A stretch of DNA of 64,000 nt from CBDFKS01 sp965248905 (lineage in GTDB: Bacteria; Chloroflexota; Dehalococcoidia; Lucifugimonadales; JAGWBF01), in assembly GCA_965248905.1 (NCBI GenBank), contig CBDFKS010000007.1:1550001-1614000 (forward strand). Reading direction: 5' to 3'. The notes beneath the pieces were generated by a model. It was not told the DNA's origin. It saw only the letters and a program-made list of their open reading frames with translations, and did no database searches. The position numbers and the translations under genes were made by a program. Shown here in pieces: positions 17,874 through 26,249 of this stretch; within the stretch, counting starts at the first letter, position 1, and every line of letters begins with the position of its first letter.

Positions 17874-18236
17874 CTATTGTGCCGCCAATTCAAGATATCG
17901 GGCGACGAAGGACAGATCGTAAATATCCACCCAGTCATTTCGATCGACATCGGCTCGGCTGTCCAGCGGTGGGCCGGCCCCCAGGTTTCGCTCCACAATT
18001 CTCAGGTCCACCAGATCCACCAGCCCGTCTTCGTTGACATCGGCTACTTCTTCGGGGCCCTGCAGATTTATGGTCAAGGTAGCCACTATCGGCAGATTAA
18101 ACTCCTTGCCACTGGAAGCGTGCAACAGCCCAAGGGTCATTGCCATTACCAGCAACACGAACAATGTTCCAATAGCGACGATTCGCCTTGACGATCCCGG
18201 GCGATGCCGGGTGTGCAAGCTTTGAGCGGATTGCAC
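17874..18236 (-). CDS. Small membrane-anchored or secreted dockerin-domain protein
   Basis: A 120-residue protein. A basic N-terminus (HTRHRPGSSRR) is followed by one hydrophobic segment (IVAIGTLFVLLVMAMTLGLL), which acts as a signal peptide or anchor. The C-terminal half is a type I dockerin-like pair: ADVNEDGLVDLVDLRIVERNLG and, about 26 residues later, ADVDRNDWVDIYDLSFVARYLE. Each has the Asp-rich F-hand calcium loop and its following helix. No cohesin or cellulosome gene is visible, so this is an orphan dockerin. It probably binds an unknown surface partner. Confidence 0.75.
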   Translation of the reverse strand: MQSAQSLHTRHRPGSSRRIVAIGTLFVLLVMAMTLGLLHASSGKEFNLPIVATLTINLQGPEEVADVNEDGLVDLVDLRIVERNLGAGPPLDSRADVDRNDWVDIYDLSFVARYLELAAQ

Positions 18237-18264
18237 GAGCTGGCTCTCCCACTTAAATAGCTTA

Positions 18265-18300
18265 GGCCGGCAGCCCCGATTCGAACAGGACCTGCCGGCC
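18265..18300. terminator. Strong hairpin between rdhA-like and dockerin genes
   Basis: GGCCGGCAG (18265-18273) pairs with CTGCCGGCC (18292-18300). On the minus strand the loop contains TTCGAAT flanked by CCTG/CGGG, looking like a tRNA T-arm. A short T run follows on the plus strand and a mixed A/T run on the minus strand. It probably terminates the rdhA-like transcript. Confidence 0.5.
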
Positions 18301-18370
18301 TTTAAACCTATCTATGTCTGCTCATTGATCTGGGTCGTCAAACCCATGACCGGTAGCTCGAAGTTACTTT

Positions 18371-19660
18371 CTACCCTTCCATTGCCTTTATCAGACGTTC
18401 CGTAGCCTTTTCTGGGTCCTCTTTGAGCATGTATTTTTCTATTCTCTTTCTAAACGCCTGGACAGTTTCCTTGCCTTCATCGTTGTTAGAAACGTTTCCG
18501 GACTGGATTGCCTCTCTTAGCTCTTGGAAAACCACGTCCTCCGACCTGGTGTTGACGGGCAGTCCGACAAAGAACTCCTTATCGAAGTGGGGCAGCTCAC
18601 CCGGGCCGAAGTATCCTTTATCTCCTAATGTATACCCTTCCAGGATGTGCGTGCCCTTACCCAGCACCTGACCCGTCGAAACATAATGGTCCATCACGTT
18701 CTTCACGCCGAATCTCTGTATCGGACATGTCTTGATGCACACAGCGCAACCATCATATCTACCAAGTACAGGGCGGCAACGCTTGTATTGAAGCTTATGC
18801 TTTTCCACACCCCTCCACCAGACCTTCTCCCTCATGAGAGCACGGCCGGGACAGCGGTTTACGCAAACCTGGCATACAGAGCAAAATGCGTGAATGCCGT
18901 AGTCGATGGGATGGTCGTAGGTGACAGGAGCATCAGTGGTTACCATCATGAGCCTGGCACGTGAGCCGAAGTGGGGAGAGAGTAGCTGGCCGTTGGCCCC
19001 AAGCTGGCCGAGTCCAGCATCTACGAACATAGGAATGTATGCAGACGTATTATGCATGCCGCCATGCTCCTGGGCATGGTACCCTAGGCCTCGAATGAAG
19101 TCGCTCAGGACCATCGCTGCCGAGCTCATCCTTCTGTATATTCCGAAGTGCTGCCCCTCTGCGGCGATGCTGGGGGCCGTTTGACTGGGTTCATAGTCCT
19201 GCTCATAAGCCAAACAGACAGCATTGGGAAACTTGACCCAGTTCCGTGTGTCCCTGTACACATAGCTCCAGTCCGTCTTGGTGAATCCGACCTCACCGAA
19301 CCCGAGCTCTCGAGCCTTTAATCTGATCTCCTCGGTCAGGTCCTTTTCCGGGACCGGATTCGCCGTCGGCTCAAGGTCCGCGCCGAATTGGGCCGCTATG
19401 ATGAAGGGAAGGTTCTCGGTGTGCCAGAATTTCCGCGCTTCCACGATCTCTGGCGTCCAGACAGACTCTTCCCACTCGGTGTCGCCGGTATTCTGGTATT
19501 GGGGGCTTTCCAAAGGATATACCCTGTTATAGAACTCCACGTCCACGCGGTTCTGAGGGATCCCCGGTACCGTCGCTAACTCTTCCGGCACATTGATAAC
19601 GACCTGTTCGTCACCATGTCTCCTACCGGGGCGAGTGACCTTATGTCCGACCTTTAACAT
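18371..19660 (-). CDS. Reductive-dehalogenase-like Fe-S protein (cytosolic type)
   Basis: A 429-residue protein with the double [4Fe-4S] signature of the reductive dehalogenase / epoxyqueuosine reductase group. CSVCQVCVNRCPG (CX2CX2CX3CP) is followed by C...GCAVCIKTCP. The central part (GFGEVGFTK ... GGMHNTSAYIPMFVDAGLGQLG ... SRARLMMVTTDAP) matches the corrinoid-binding core. ATG 19660 has a strong GGAGGG ribosome site. A longer frame from GTG 19762 lacks a usable one. No twin-arginine signal is seen and no RdhB-like anchor gene is adjacent, unlike respiratory dehalogenases, so it is probably cytoplasmic. The reaction may be reductive dehalogenation or another B12-dependent reduction. Confidence 0.8.
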   Translation of the reverse strand: MLKVGHKVTRPGRRHGDEQVVINVPEELATVPGIPQNRVDVEFYNRVYPLESPQYQNTGDTEWEESVWTPEIVEARKFWHTENLPFIIAAQFGADLEPTANPVPEKDLTEEIRLKARELGFGEVGFTKTDWSYVYRDTRNWVKFPNAVCLAYEQDYEPSQTAPSIAAEGQHFGIYRRMSSAAMVLSDFIRGLGYHAQEHGGMHNTSAYIPMFVDAGLGQLGANGQLLSPHFGSRARLMMVTTDAPVTYDHPIDYGIHAFCSVCQVCVNRCPGRALMREKVWWRGVEKHKLQYKRCRPVLGRYDGCAVCIKTCPIQRFGVKNVMDHYVSTGQVLGKGTHILEGYTLGDKGYFGPGELPHFDKEFFVGLPVNTRSEDVVFQELREAIQSGNVSNNDEGKETVQAFRKRIEKYMLKEDPEKATERLIKAMEG

Positions 19661-19837
19661 GGTCTGTCCCTCCATGCCATATTTGGTACGAATTTGAGTT
19701 CCAATTGTTGGGACGTGGTGGTTATTCCACATCCAGTTTCGAATTACTACCGATTGTGCCACTCCTGGGTTTAGCTGTCAAGGCAATTGATGTTTATGGC
19801 ACAGAGCTAAGAGGGATTCCGTTCTACGAACCTCGGC

Positions 19838-21523
19838 CTATCTGGAGCCTGTTTTTCTGGCTATCATGGCATCGGCCAGCGGACTTTGGGCCGATCTTAC
19901 GTTTATGTTAACAAGTGACGGCTTGCCGGAAGCTATTGCCCGTTCCAGCGCCGGCGATATTTCTTCGGCTCGCTCTAGATATTCACCGTGGCCGCCCAAA
20001 TCTTCTACAATCTTGTCGTAGCGCACGAAACGCAAATCCGTGCTCACAGCTCTGCCGAAATATGCCAGCTGGAAGTTCTTATCTATTCCCCAGGCAGAGT
20101 CATTGCCCATAACGGTGGTTATAGCTATGTTATGCCGGATGGCTGTATCGTATTCCATGGAGTAGAAGCCGAAAGCACCATCGCCGATGAACAGCAGCAC
20201 CTTTTTGCTGGGAAAAGCCAACTTGGCTGCCATGGCATAAGGCAGTCCACACCCCAGCTGGCTCAGCGGTCCCAAACGCATCCAGTGGCCGGGTCTTCGC
20301 GCCTTTAGGTACGCCCGCCCCCATTGGGCGTAGTCTCCGCCGTCAAAGATCAGAACCGTGTCGTCGTCGGTAAATCGCTGCACCTCAGTGAACACTTTCA
20401 TAGGATGTAAGGGAGTAGCCTCTTCGGCAAAGGACTCCAGGTGCTCCAGCCAAGCTTTTCGGTCCGCTGAAAGCTGGTCCAGCCAGTGCTTTAACCGCGC
20501 CTCATCCCAGGAACCCTTTTTCGCTTCATGGGTAAGCTGCTGTACCACCGCGCCTATGTCGCCGAGGATACCCACAGAAACCCCCCGATTCCTGCCTATT
20601 TCGGCCGCAGACGGGTCCACTTGGATTAGATGGGCCGTAGGGCTGAAGAAGGGAGGACGACCGTAGCGATAGCGGTGGTCCAAACGCTTTCCCAGTAGGA
20701 GCACCACATCCGCCTCTCTGAAGTGCCTGGCTGTGGCGTTGAGCGCACCGTCGGCGTAACCAAAGCATAGGGGATGGTCGTCGGAGATAAGCCCTCTGGC
20801 CTGCTCGACAGTGAAGACGGGCAATCCTAGAGGCTCGATGAACTCCTGCAATGCTGAGGTAGGCAAGGAGTAACGGGCCGCATTGGCGGCGATAACCACA
20901 GGTCGCTCCGCTCGCCGCAACAGCTCAATAGCTTCAGCAATCAGGCTGGGGTCACCGTGGGCGCGTCCACGGTCTCGGTACTGGCCAGGCGGATATTGGG
21001 GTAGCTCGGCTTCATCACTCTCCTGTTCTTGTATATCCACCGGGATGGTCAAGTGGACGGGGCCCGGCCTGCCTGATAAAGCCGTGCGAAAGGCTGTCGC
21101 CACAAAATCGGGGATACGACGGCGCTCGTGAACAAGCCAGGCTCCCTTGGACACGGGCGCGGCCATGCTCACCTGGTCTATCTCTTGGAAGGCGTACATC
21201 CCACTCTCAGAAAGCTCGCTGGCGCCGCTTATGAATATCACCGGACTTTCCGAGGTGTAGATGTTGGGGAGAGCTGAAACCGCATTGGAGAATCCAGGCC
21301 CTCCGGTGAATAAGCAAACGGCCGGCTCTCCGGTGATCCTGGCCCAGGCGTCGGCCATGTGCATGGCCGCAGCCTCGTGGCGGGTATCGATAAACTCCAA
21401 CCCTTCATCTTCGACTGCGTCGACGAGAGGTAGAATAGTGTCCCCAACAATGGTGAATATCTTCCGAACCCCCTCCTGCTTGAGGGCTCTCACCATCAGA
21501 TGGGATCCGGTGAGCTTGGCCAT
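19838..21523 (-). CDS. Thiamine-diphosphate-dependent enzyme (acetolactate synthase-like)
   Basis: A 561-residue enzyme of the acetolactate synthase / oxalyl-CoA decarboxylase / 2-hydroxyacyl-CoA lyase superfamily. The N-terminal PYR domain has the catalytic Glu in DTRHEAAAMHMADAWAR near residue 50. A central DHS-like domain and the C-terminal PP domain follow, with the ThDP/Mg motif GDGAFGF...NDSAWG. No regulatory small subunit (ilvN) or ilvC is nearby, so a catabolic lyase or decarboxylase is more likely than branched-chain amino acid synthesis. It lies upstream of the rdhA-like gene on the same strand with a gap of about 180 bases. Confidence 0.82.
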   Translation of the reverse strand: MAKLTGSHLMVRALKQEGVRKIFTIVGDTILPLVDAVEDEGLEFIDTRHEAAAMHMADAWARITGEPAVCLFTGGPGFSNAVSALPNIYTSESPVIFISGASELSESGMYAFQEIDQVSMAAPVSKGAWLVHERRRIPDFVATAFRTALSGRPGPVHLTIPVDIQEQESDEAELPQYPPGQYRDRGRAHGDPSLIAEAIELLRRAERPVVIAANAARYSLPTSALQEFIEPLGLPVFTVEQARGLISDDHPLCFGYADGALNATARHFREADVVLLLGKRLDHRYRYGRPPFFSPTAHLIQVDPSAAEIGRNRGVSVGILGDIGAVVQQLTHEAKKGSWDEARLKHWLDQLSADRKAWLEHLESFAEEATPLHPMKVFTEVQRFTDDDTVLIFDGGDYAQWGRAYLKARRPGHWMRLGPLSQLGCGLPYAMAAKLAFPSKKVLLFIGDGAFGFYSMEYDTAIRHNIAITTVMGNDSAWGIDKNFQLAYFGRAVSTDLRFVRYDKIVEDLGGHGEYLERAEEISPALERAIASGKPSLVNINVRSAQSPLADAMIARKTGSR

Positions 21524-21581
21524 TTCACTAACTCCTTACGCTCAAAGGGATGATTCCGCGCCTGTCATTGCTCCGAAAATT

Positions 21582-21678
21582 CCCTCACCCCCGGCCCCTC
21601 TCCCAATGGGAGAGGGGTGGCCGAAGGCCGGAGTGAGGGCATCACCTCATCCCACCTTCCCCCAATCAATGGGGAAGG
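21582..21678. repeat. Dispersed palindromic repeat, family B, copy 1
   Basis: CCCTCAC ... GTGAGGG encloses nested hairpins (CCCCTCTCCCA/TGGGAGAGGGG and GGCC-GAA-GGCC). A second hairpin, CCTTCCCC/GGGGAAGG, follows at 21655-21678. A related composite stem lies at 62062-62173. It fills the gap between the divergent ThDP enzyme and panE-like genes. Confidence 0.7.
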
Positions 21679-21795
21679 AGCGTTCTGATTCTAGACCGTT
21701 AGAGCTTACAGTGTGAGGCTCGTGACTGCAAGGTTTTCCTTGAACCCTCACGACTCCTGGAGTATCCTGGAACGAGCATTCGCCAGGAGGGCATC

Positions 21796-22713
21796 ATGCA
21801 CATTGCGGTAATGGGTGCGGGCGGCATTGGAGGATATTTCGGAGGATTGCTGGCCAGGGCAGGCAATGACGTCTACTTGATAGCCAGAGGCAAACATCTC
21901 AAAGCCATTCGCAAGAACGGTCTTGAGGTACAAGGCTCCACGGAACGTTTCAAAGTTACCGTAGCGGCTACAGACGATCCCAGAGACGTTGGTCCCGTTG
22001 AGCTGATCATTCTTAGCGTGAAGACCTACCAGAACGACCAGGCAATCCCCGCCCTGAAACCAATGGTCGGCGAGGGCACCGCCCTCCTTACATTTCAGAA
22101 CGGCGTCGATGGCTATCAGGAGTTGGCCGAAGCCGTAGGACGGGAGAAGGTCTTGCCAGGAGCAGCCTATATCGAGAGCCAAATTGCCTCGCCGGGCGTA
22201 ATCCAGCAGTCAGGCAACGTGGTGCGCATCGTTTTCGGCGAAATAGGGGGTGAGCAGACCGCTCGTGCACAACGCATCCTCGAAACCTTCAAAAATGCTC
22301 AAATAGAGACGGAGATTTCCTCGGATGTCACTAAGACCCTGTGGACCAAGTTTCTGTTCATATCCACCTTGGCAGGCGTAACAAGCGCCACCCGCGCACC
22401 CATGAGCCGGCTTCTGCGGTATCCAGAGACTCGAGAGACTATCCTCTCCGTCATGAGAGAGATTGAAGCTCTAGGAAAAGCCAAGGAGATCAGGTTTGAT
22501 CCGGATGTGGTCGAGAAGACCATGGAGTACATGGAGACCTCGGCAAAGGACCTTCAGGCGTCCATGCATACCGACCTGGAGCTGGGAAAACCCTTGGAGC
22601 TGGAAGCCTTGAACGGCGCAGCGGTAAGGATGGGTAAAGAGCTGGGTATTCCCACCCCAGTAAACCATTTCCTCTACACCATACTGCTGCCCCACAAGGG
22701 CGGCGCGAACTAG
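21796..22713 (+). CDS. Ketopantoate reductase family protein (PanE/ApbA), copy 1
   Basis: A 305-residue NADP-dependent 2-dehydropantoate 2-reductase family member. The Rossmann motif GAGGIGGYFGG sits at the N-terminus and a LILSVKTYQN strand follows. The Lys in the TKFLF segment (TLWTKFLF) matches the catalytic region, and the NGV motif FQNGVDGYQE is present. An AGGAGG ribosome site lies upstream. A close paralogue lies at 23505, so one or both may have taken on another 2-oxoacid substrate in this catabolic region. True PanE in CoA synthesis is possible, but no pan genes are nearby. Confidence 0.85.
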   Translation: MHIAVMGAGGIGGYFGGLLARAGNDVYLIARGKHLKAIRKNGLEVQGSTERFKVTVAATDDPRDVGPVELIILSVKTYQNDQAIPALKPMVGEGTALLTFQNGVDGYQELAEAVGREKVLPGAAYIESQIASPGVIQQSGNVVRIVFGEIGGEQTARAQRILETFKNAQIETEISSDVTKTLWTKFLFISTLAGVTSATRAPMSRLLRYPETRETILSVMREIEALGKAKEIRFDPDVVEKTMEYMETSAKDLQASMHTDLELGKPLELEALNGAAVRMGKELGIPTPVNHFLYTILLPHKGGAN

Positions 22714-22936
22714 AAGCAGCAAATCTGGAGACAGCTAAAGCCAGCGCGAGCAAGAGAAAACTCCGCTTGCCGTAATTTTGCGACAAAGATATCATGATGT
22801 GAGGAGGTCGTCACTAATCAACGTATTGGTATACTACCCAGAAGCGACGGAACCATCGATAAGGCCCACTTCACTTAATTTATTCAGCAGTGCCCCGATG
22901 TAACCATTCAAACACTCAAAAAAAGGAGATATACCC

Positions 22937-23416
22937 ATGAGCGACTTTCAAGCAAACAGGGAGATTTCCATCAACGCGCCACCCGAAACTGTGTTCGGCA
23001 TAATCTGTGATTTCGGGCGACATAAGGAACTTGCTGGCCTCGGCGAATTGGTGAATGTCCGGAAGCTAACCGAAGGACCCGTCGGCCTCGGTTCAATGTT
23101 TGAGGCTAACGAGTCCGTGCATATGGGTGATCAAGTTATCGAATTAAGCACAACATCAGTTGTGGTTGGCTATCACTCTCCAGACAATATCTCATGGATA
23201 GTGGTACCGCCTTTCCCCCTTCGCCGTGTGCAATGGTGGTTTCAACTGACCCAACAGGGTGAGGGCACCAAGCTTGCGCACCAAGTCGAAGTCGATTTGG
23301 GCCAAGCGGCTGAACAGTTTGGAGGCGTTGAGACCTTCAATGCAGGTAGGGGCGCGGCTGTCGCGACCGGCATGCAGAAGACCTTGGAGAATGTGAAGCA
23401 AGCTGCGGAGAAGTAG
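22937..23416 (+). CDS. SRPBCC-family (START-like) lipid/ligand-binding protein
   Basis: A 159-residue protein with the polyketide cyclase/dehydrase type SRPBCC fold. It begins with the usual strand ISINAPPETVFGIICDF and has a central VVGYHSPDNISWIV region. A long C-terminal helix ends at TGMQKTLENVKQAAEK. A perfect AAAAGGAG ribosome site precedes it. It sits between the two ketopantoate-reductase-like paralogues. No catalytic residues can be assigned. Proteins of this type bind hydrophobic ligands in a deep pocket. Confidence 0.75.
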   Translation: MSDFQANREISINAPPETVFGIICDFGRHKELAGLGELVNVRKLTEGPVGLGSMFEANESVHMGDQVIELSTTSVVVGYHSPDNISWIVVPPFPLRRVQWWFQLTQQGEGTKLAHQVEVDLGQAAEQFGGVETFNAGRGAAVATGMQKTLENVKQAAEK

Positions 23417-23504
23417 TCCTGGCGTCACTACACCTGCCACATGAAAGTTCAAGTCTACTACTGAACTCTCATTGTAGCTGGTCCTAGTCTTGACGGGAGG
23501 TGCC

Positions 23505-24419
23505 ATGCGTATAGCCATCATGGGTGCGGGCGGAGTCGGCGGATACGTGGGTGGAGCACTGGCCAAAGCGGGAAACGATGTTTCTTTCGTAGCCAGAGGC
23601 AGTCACCTCGAAGCGATGCGTCAAAAAGGGCTACAGATGAAAACCGCCAACGGCGACTACACCATAGCGGTGCCCGCCACCAACGACCCCGCACAAGTGG
23701 GGATAGTTGATCTAGTGGTCCTCACCGTCAAGTCGAATCAGAACGCCCAGGCCATCCCTGCTCTGCTTCCTATGGTCGGCGAGAACACCTCAATTCTCAG
23801 CTTGCAGAACGGCGTCGATAGCTATGAGGAGCTGGCCAAGGTCGTGGGCCCCGAACGGGCCTTGCCGGGAACGATATATATTGAGAGCCACATCGAGTCG
23901 CCAGGAGTGGTCAGGCAGTCGGGCGACGTAGCACGCATCGTGTTCGGCGAGATGGGAGGTGAACTCTCGGCACGTGCACAGCTCATCCTGGAAGCCTTTC
24001 TGGATGCTAACCTGGATGCCCATCTTTCACAGGACATCGCCAAGACTCTCTGGTCCAAGCTCCTGTACGCCTCAAGCTCTGCGGGCACGGCAGCTGCGGC
24101 GAGGGTACCCATGAGCCGGTTTGTGCAGCACGCCGAGGCTCGCGATACGATCCTGGCTGCCCTGACAGAGGTTGAAGCCGTAGGGAGAGCAAAAGGGATT
24201 GAGTTTGACGATGACGTCGTTGAGGTAGCCATGACCCAGATACTGAACGCCCCTAAGGATGTCCGATCATCCATACAAATCGACCTTTCATTGGGGGTCC
24301 CCATTGACATTGATACCATGAATGGAGCTGTAGTAAGGATCGGAAAAGAGTTGGGCGTTCCCACTCCAGTCCACAGCCTCATTTACTCCATTCTATTACC
24401 CCATAAGGATGGATACTAA
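23505..24419 (+). CDS. Ketopantoate reductase family protein (PanE/ApbA), copy 2
   Basis: A 304-residue paralogue of the protein encoded at 21796. It shows the same order of motifs: MRIAIMGAGGVGGYVGG, VVLTVKSNQNAQAIPALLPM, LQNGVDSYEELAK, TLWSKLLYASS, and a similar C-terminus ending SILLPHKDGY. ATG 23505 is chosen over an in-frame ATG at 23490, because GGGAGGT lies just upstream and the product then starts exactly at the Rossmann strand. The pair looks like a local duplication around the SRPBCC gene. The function is an NADP-dependent reduction of an unknown 2-oxo compound. Confidence 0.85.
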   Translation: MRIAIMGAGGVGGYVGGALAKAGNDVSFVARGSHLEAMRQKGLQMKTANGDYTIAVPATNDPAQVGIVDLVVLTVKSNQNAQAIPALLPMVGENTSILSLQNGVDSYEELAKVVGPERALPGTIYIESHIESPGVVRQSGDVARIVFGEMGGELSARAQLILEAFLDANLDAHLSQDIAKTLWSKLLYASSSAGTAAAARVPMSRFVQHAEARDTILAALTEVEAVGRAKGIEFDDDVVEVAMTQILNAPKDVRSSIQIDLSLGVPIDIDTMNGAVVRIGKELGVPTPVHSLIYSILLPHKDGY

Positions 24420-24508
24420 CGACGATAACCTGAATCAACAGGCATATCCTGCTTATTGATTGTACAAAAGAGTGCACGAAAGTACAGTGCCTGCTGTGTA
24501 ACACCATC

Positions 24509-24538
24509 TTGACCTCAGATTGGAGCTACTCTTATAAT
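24509..24538 (+). promoter_or_regulatory. Promoter for the DUF1326 gene
   Basis: TTGACC (24509-24514), 18 bases, then a perfect TATAAT (24533-24538). The start codon of the DUF1326 gene is about 145 bases downstream. Confidence 0.6.
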
Positions 24539-24684
24539 TGACCTCACTCAGCTTTTGCGCCGAATATCTCACGCTCATGAAAATGTGCGGGGATTGCGGG
24601 AGTTCAACTCACAAGCCTGGAGTCAACCCAGAACCTGGTGAATCTCACTAAATTCGTGCCAAAGGCAAAAAGGAGGCCGAGAAA

Positions 24685-25287
24685 ATGGCATATAAATTGG
24701 AAGGAAGCTTGCTGGAATTCTGTACCTGTAACGCTATCTGCCCTTGTTGGCTAGGTGAAGACCCGGACGGTGGCACCTGCGACGTGGCCGTGGCGTGGCA
24801 CTTTGACAAAGGCATCATAGACGGCGTAGATGTCTCAGGCCTTACATTGGGCGCAATGGCCCACGTCCCGGGGAATATCCTGCAAGGCAATTGGCGCGTC
24901 GTAGTGGTAGTCGATGACAAGGCGACCCCTCAGCAGGAGGAAGCCATCCTAAACGTGTACACAGGGAAACAGGGTGGACCTGTAGCCGACATAGTGAAGT
25001 TGATCGGCGAGGTGGTTGGCGTGGAGCGAGCTCCCATCACCTTCGAGGCTAAAGAAGGTAAGGGAACGCTGAAAATGGGTCAGGCCGTCGATGCGGAGAT
25101 GGTGCCCTACCTGAACTCCAAGGGTGAGCCCACAATGCTTTACAACAGTGTTTTCTCCAGTATCGGCGGCGCCCCTGCCTATGCTGGTAAGGCGCCGACC
25201 TACAGGGTCACGCACCAGGCTCTCGGAATGAATGTCAACCTCCGTGACCACAACGTCGTTCAGGGGAAGTTCGTCTTTGAAGCCTAG
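24685..25287 (+). CDS. DUF1326 domain protein
   Basis: A 200-residue protein of the DUF1326 family. The N-terminus has the cysteine-rich signature EFCTCNAICPCW, which looks like a metal- or redox-active site. A beta-rich body follows (GNWRVVVVVDDKATPQQEEAIL). No signal peptide is present, so it is probably cytoplasmic. The next gene encodes the membrane protein family DUF2182, which from general knowledge is a common partner. The two may handle a metal such as copper, but this is inference. It has a good ribosome site and its own promoter. Confidence 0.85.
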   Translation: MAYKLEGSLLEFCTCNAICPCWLGEDPDGGTCDVAVAWHFDKGIIDGVDVSGLTLGAMAHVPGNILQGNWRVVVVVDDKATPQQEEAILNVYTGKQGGPVADIVKLIGEVVGVERAPITFEAKEGKGTLKMGQAVDAEMVPYLNSKGEPTMLYNSVFSSIGGAPAYAGKAPTYRVTHQALGMNVNLRDHNVVQGKFVFEA

Positions 25288-25450
25288 TGCGTTCTTTAAG
25301 TATCCATGCTGGACACCTCCGCGGGTGGACATAAAGCCTATCAGGGGATGTTCGCCCCTCGCTCTGCTAGTTTTTCCTCTCTGAGGGGCTTCTCTGCCCT
25401 CTGTAAGCGCCTTATGGTCAAGTAACTTCGTCAACCGTTCGGGATGAAAC

Positions 25451-26224
25451 ATGTTGATAAGGGTAGAAAACCGAAAGCTATTTGTGGCCCTTATCGTAGC
25501 ACTCATTGCCGTGGCCTGGCTTGGCCTGTGGCTCTGGGACCACTCTCCCTACGGCGGATACCTTGACCATGATCAGCTAGGTGAAATCACCAGCGAGGAT
25601 GCAGGTCTGCTGGTGTTTTTCGTCCTGGGGTGGACGCTGATGGTCTTCGCCATGATGCTGCCCACCAGCCTTCCCCTCATCGCCCTATTTCACACTATGA
25701 CTCGAAGGCGTTCCGATCACTTGTGGCTGGTGTCTTTGCTCATCGCCGGCTACCTGGGAATCTGGATGACCTTCGGCGTTTTGGTCCACCTGGGTGATTT
25801 AGGACTGCATGAAGCCGTTGAGCAGAGCACGTGGCTGGAATCGAACTCCTGGGTGCTTGGAGCGGGCACTCTGATGCTGGCAGGAGTCTACCAGTTTACT
25901 CCCCTGAAGTACCAATGTCTGGACAAGTGTCGCTCACCCCTCAGCTTCATCACGGAGCACTGGACAGGAAGGCACGAGCGGATGCAATCCTTCCGGCTGG
26001 GAGTGCATCATGGCATATTTTGTGTAGGCTGCTGCTAGTCATTGATGTTGATCATGTTCGCGGTGGGCGCCGGGAGCATCGGATGGATGCTAGTGCTAGG
26101 GATGGTGATGGCCATCGAGAAAAACATGCCCTGGGGCAGGCAGCTAGGGAAGCCGCTCGGGGTGCTCCTGCTCCTGTCAGGCGCACTAGTCGTCATCGTT
26201 ATCGGCTTCGACCTTAGACCTTGA
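25451..26224 (+). pseudogene. DUF2182 membrane protein interrupted by one in-frame TAG
   Basis: The first 195 codons encode a membrane protein (WLGLWLWDHSPYGGYLD; FVLGWTLMVFAMMLPTSLPL; YQFTPLKYQCLDKCRSP; HHGIFCVGCC). They end at TAG 26036-26038. The same frame continues without a shift as SLMLIMFAVGAGSIGWMLVL and then AIEK to a TGA after residue 257. In this family the motif is GCCW followed by a helix with MFAVG. The TAG stands exactly where Trp is expected, one base from TGG. It is a recent nonsense mutation, a sequencing or population variant, or a read-through site. The Cys-rich motif suggests metal binding. It follows DUF1326 by 163 bases. Confidence 0.85.
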
Positions 26225-26249
26225 TCGTCATCTTAGACAGAGGTCTTCA

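Noticed and set aside
18265..18300. Functional tRNA gene
   Set aside because: Only a T-arm-like part is present. There is no D-arm, anticodon arm or CCA context.
19838..21523. Branched-chain amino acid acetolactate synthase (ilvB)
   Set aside because: No ilvN or ilvC is adjacent and the context is catabolic, so only the general ThDP family was assigned.
26036..26038. Pyrrolysine or another genetic-code change at TAG
   Set aside because: Several normal genes here end in TAG, the expected residue is Trp, and no pyl genes are visible. Read-through remains possible but not recoding.
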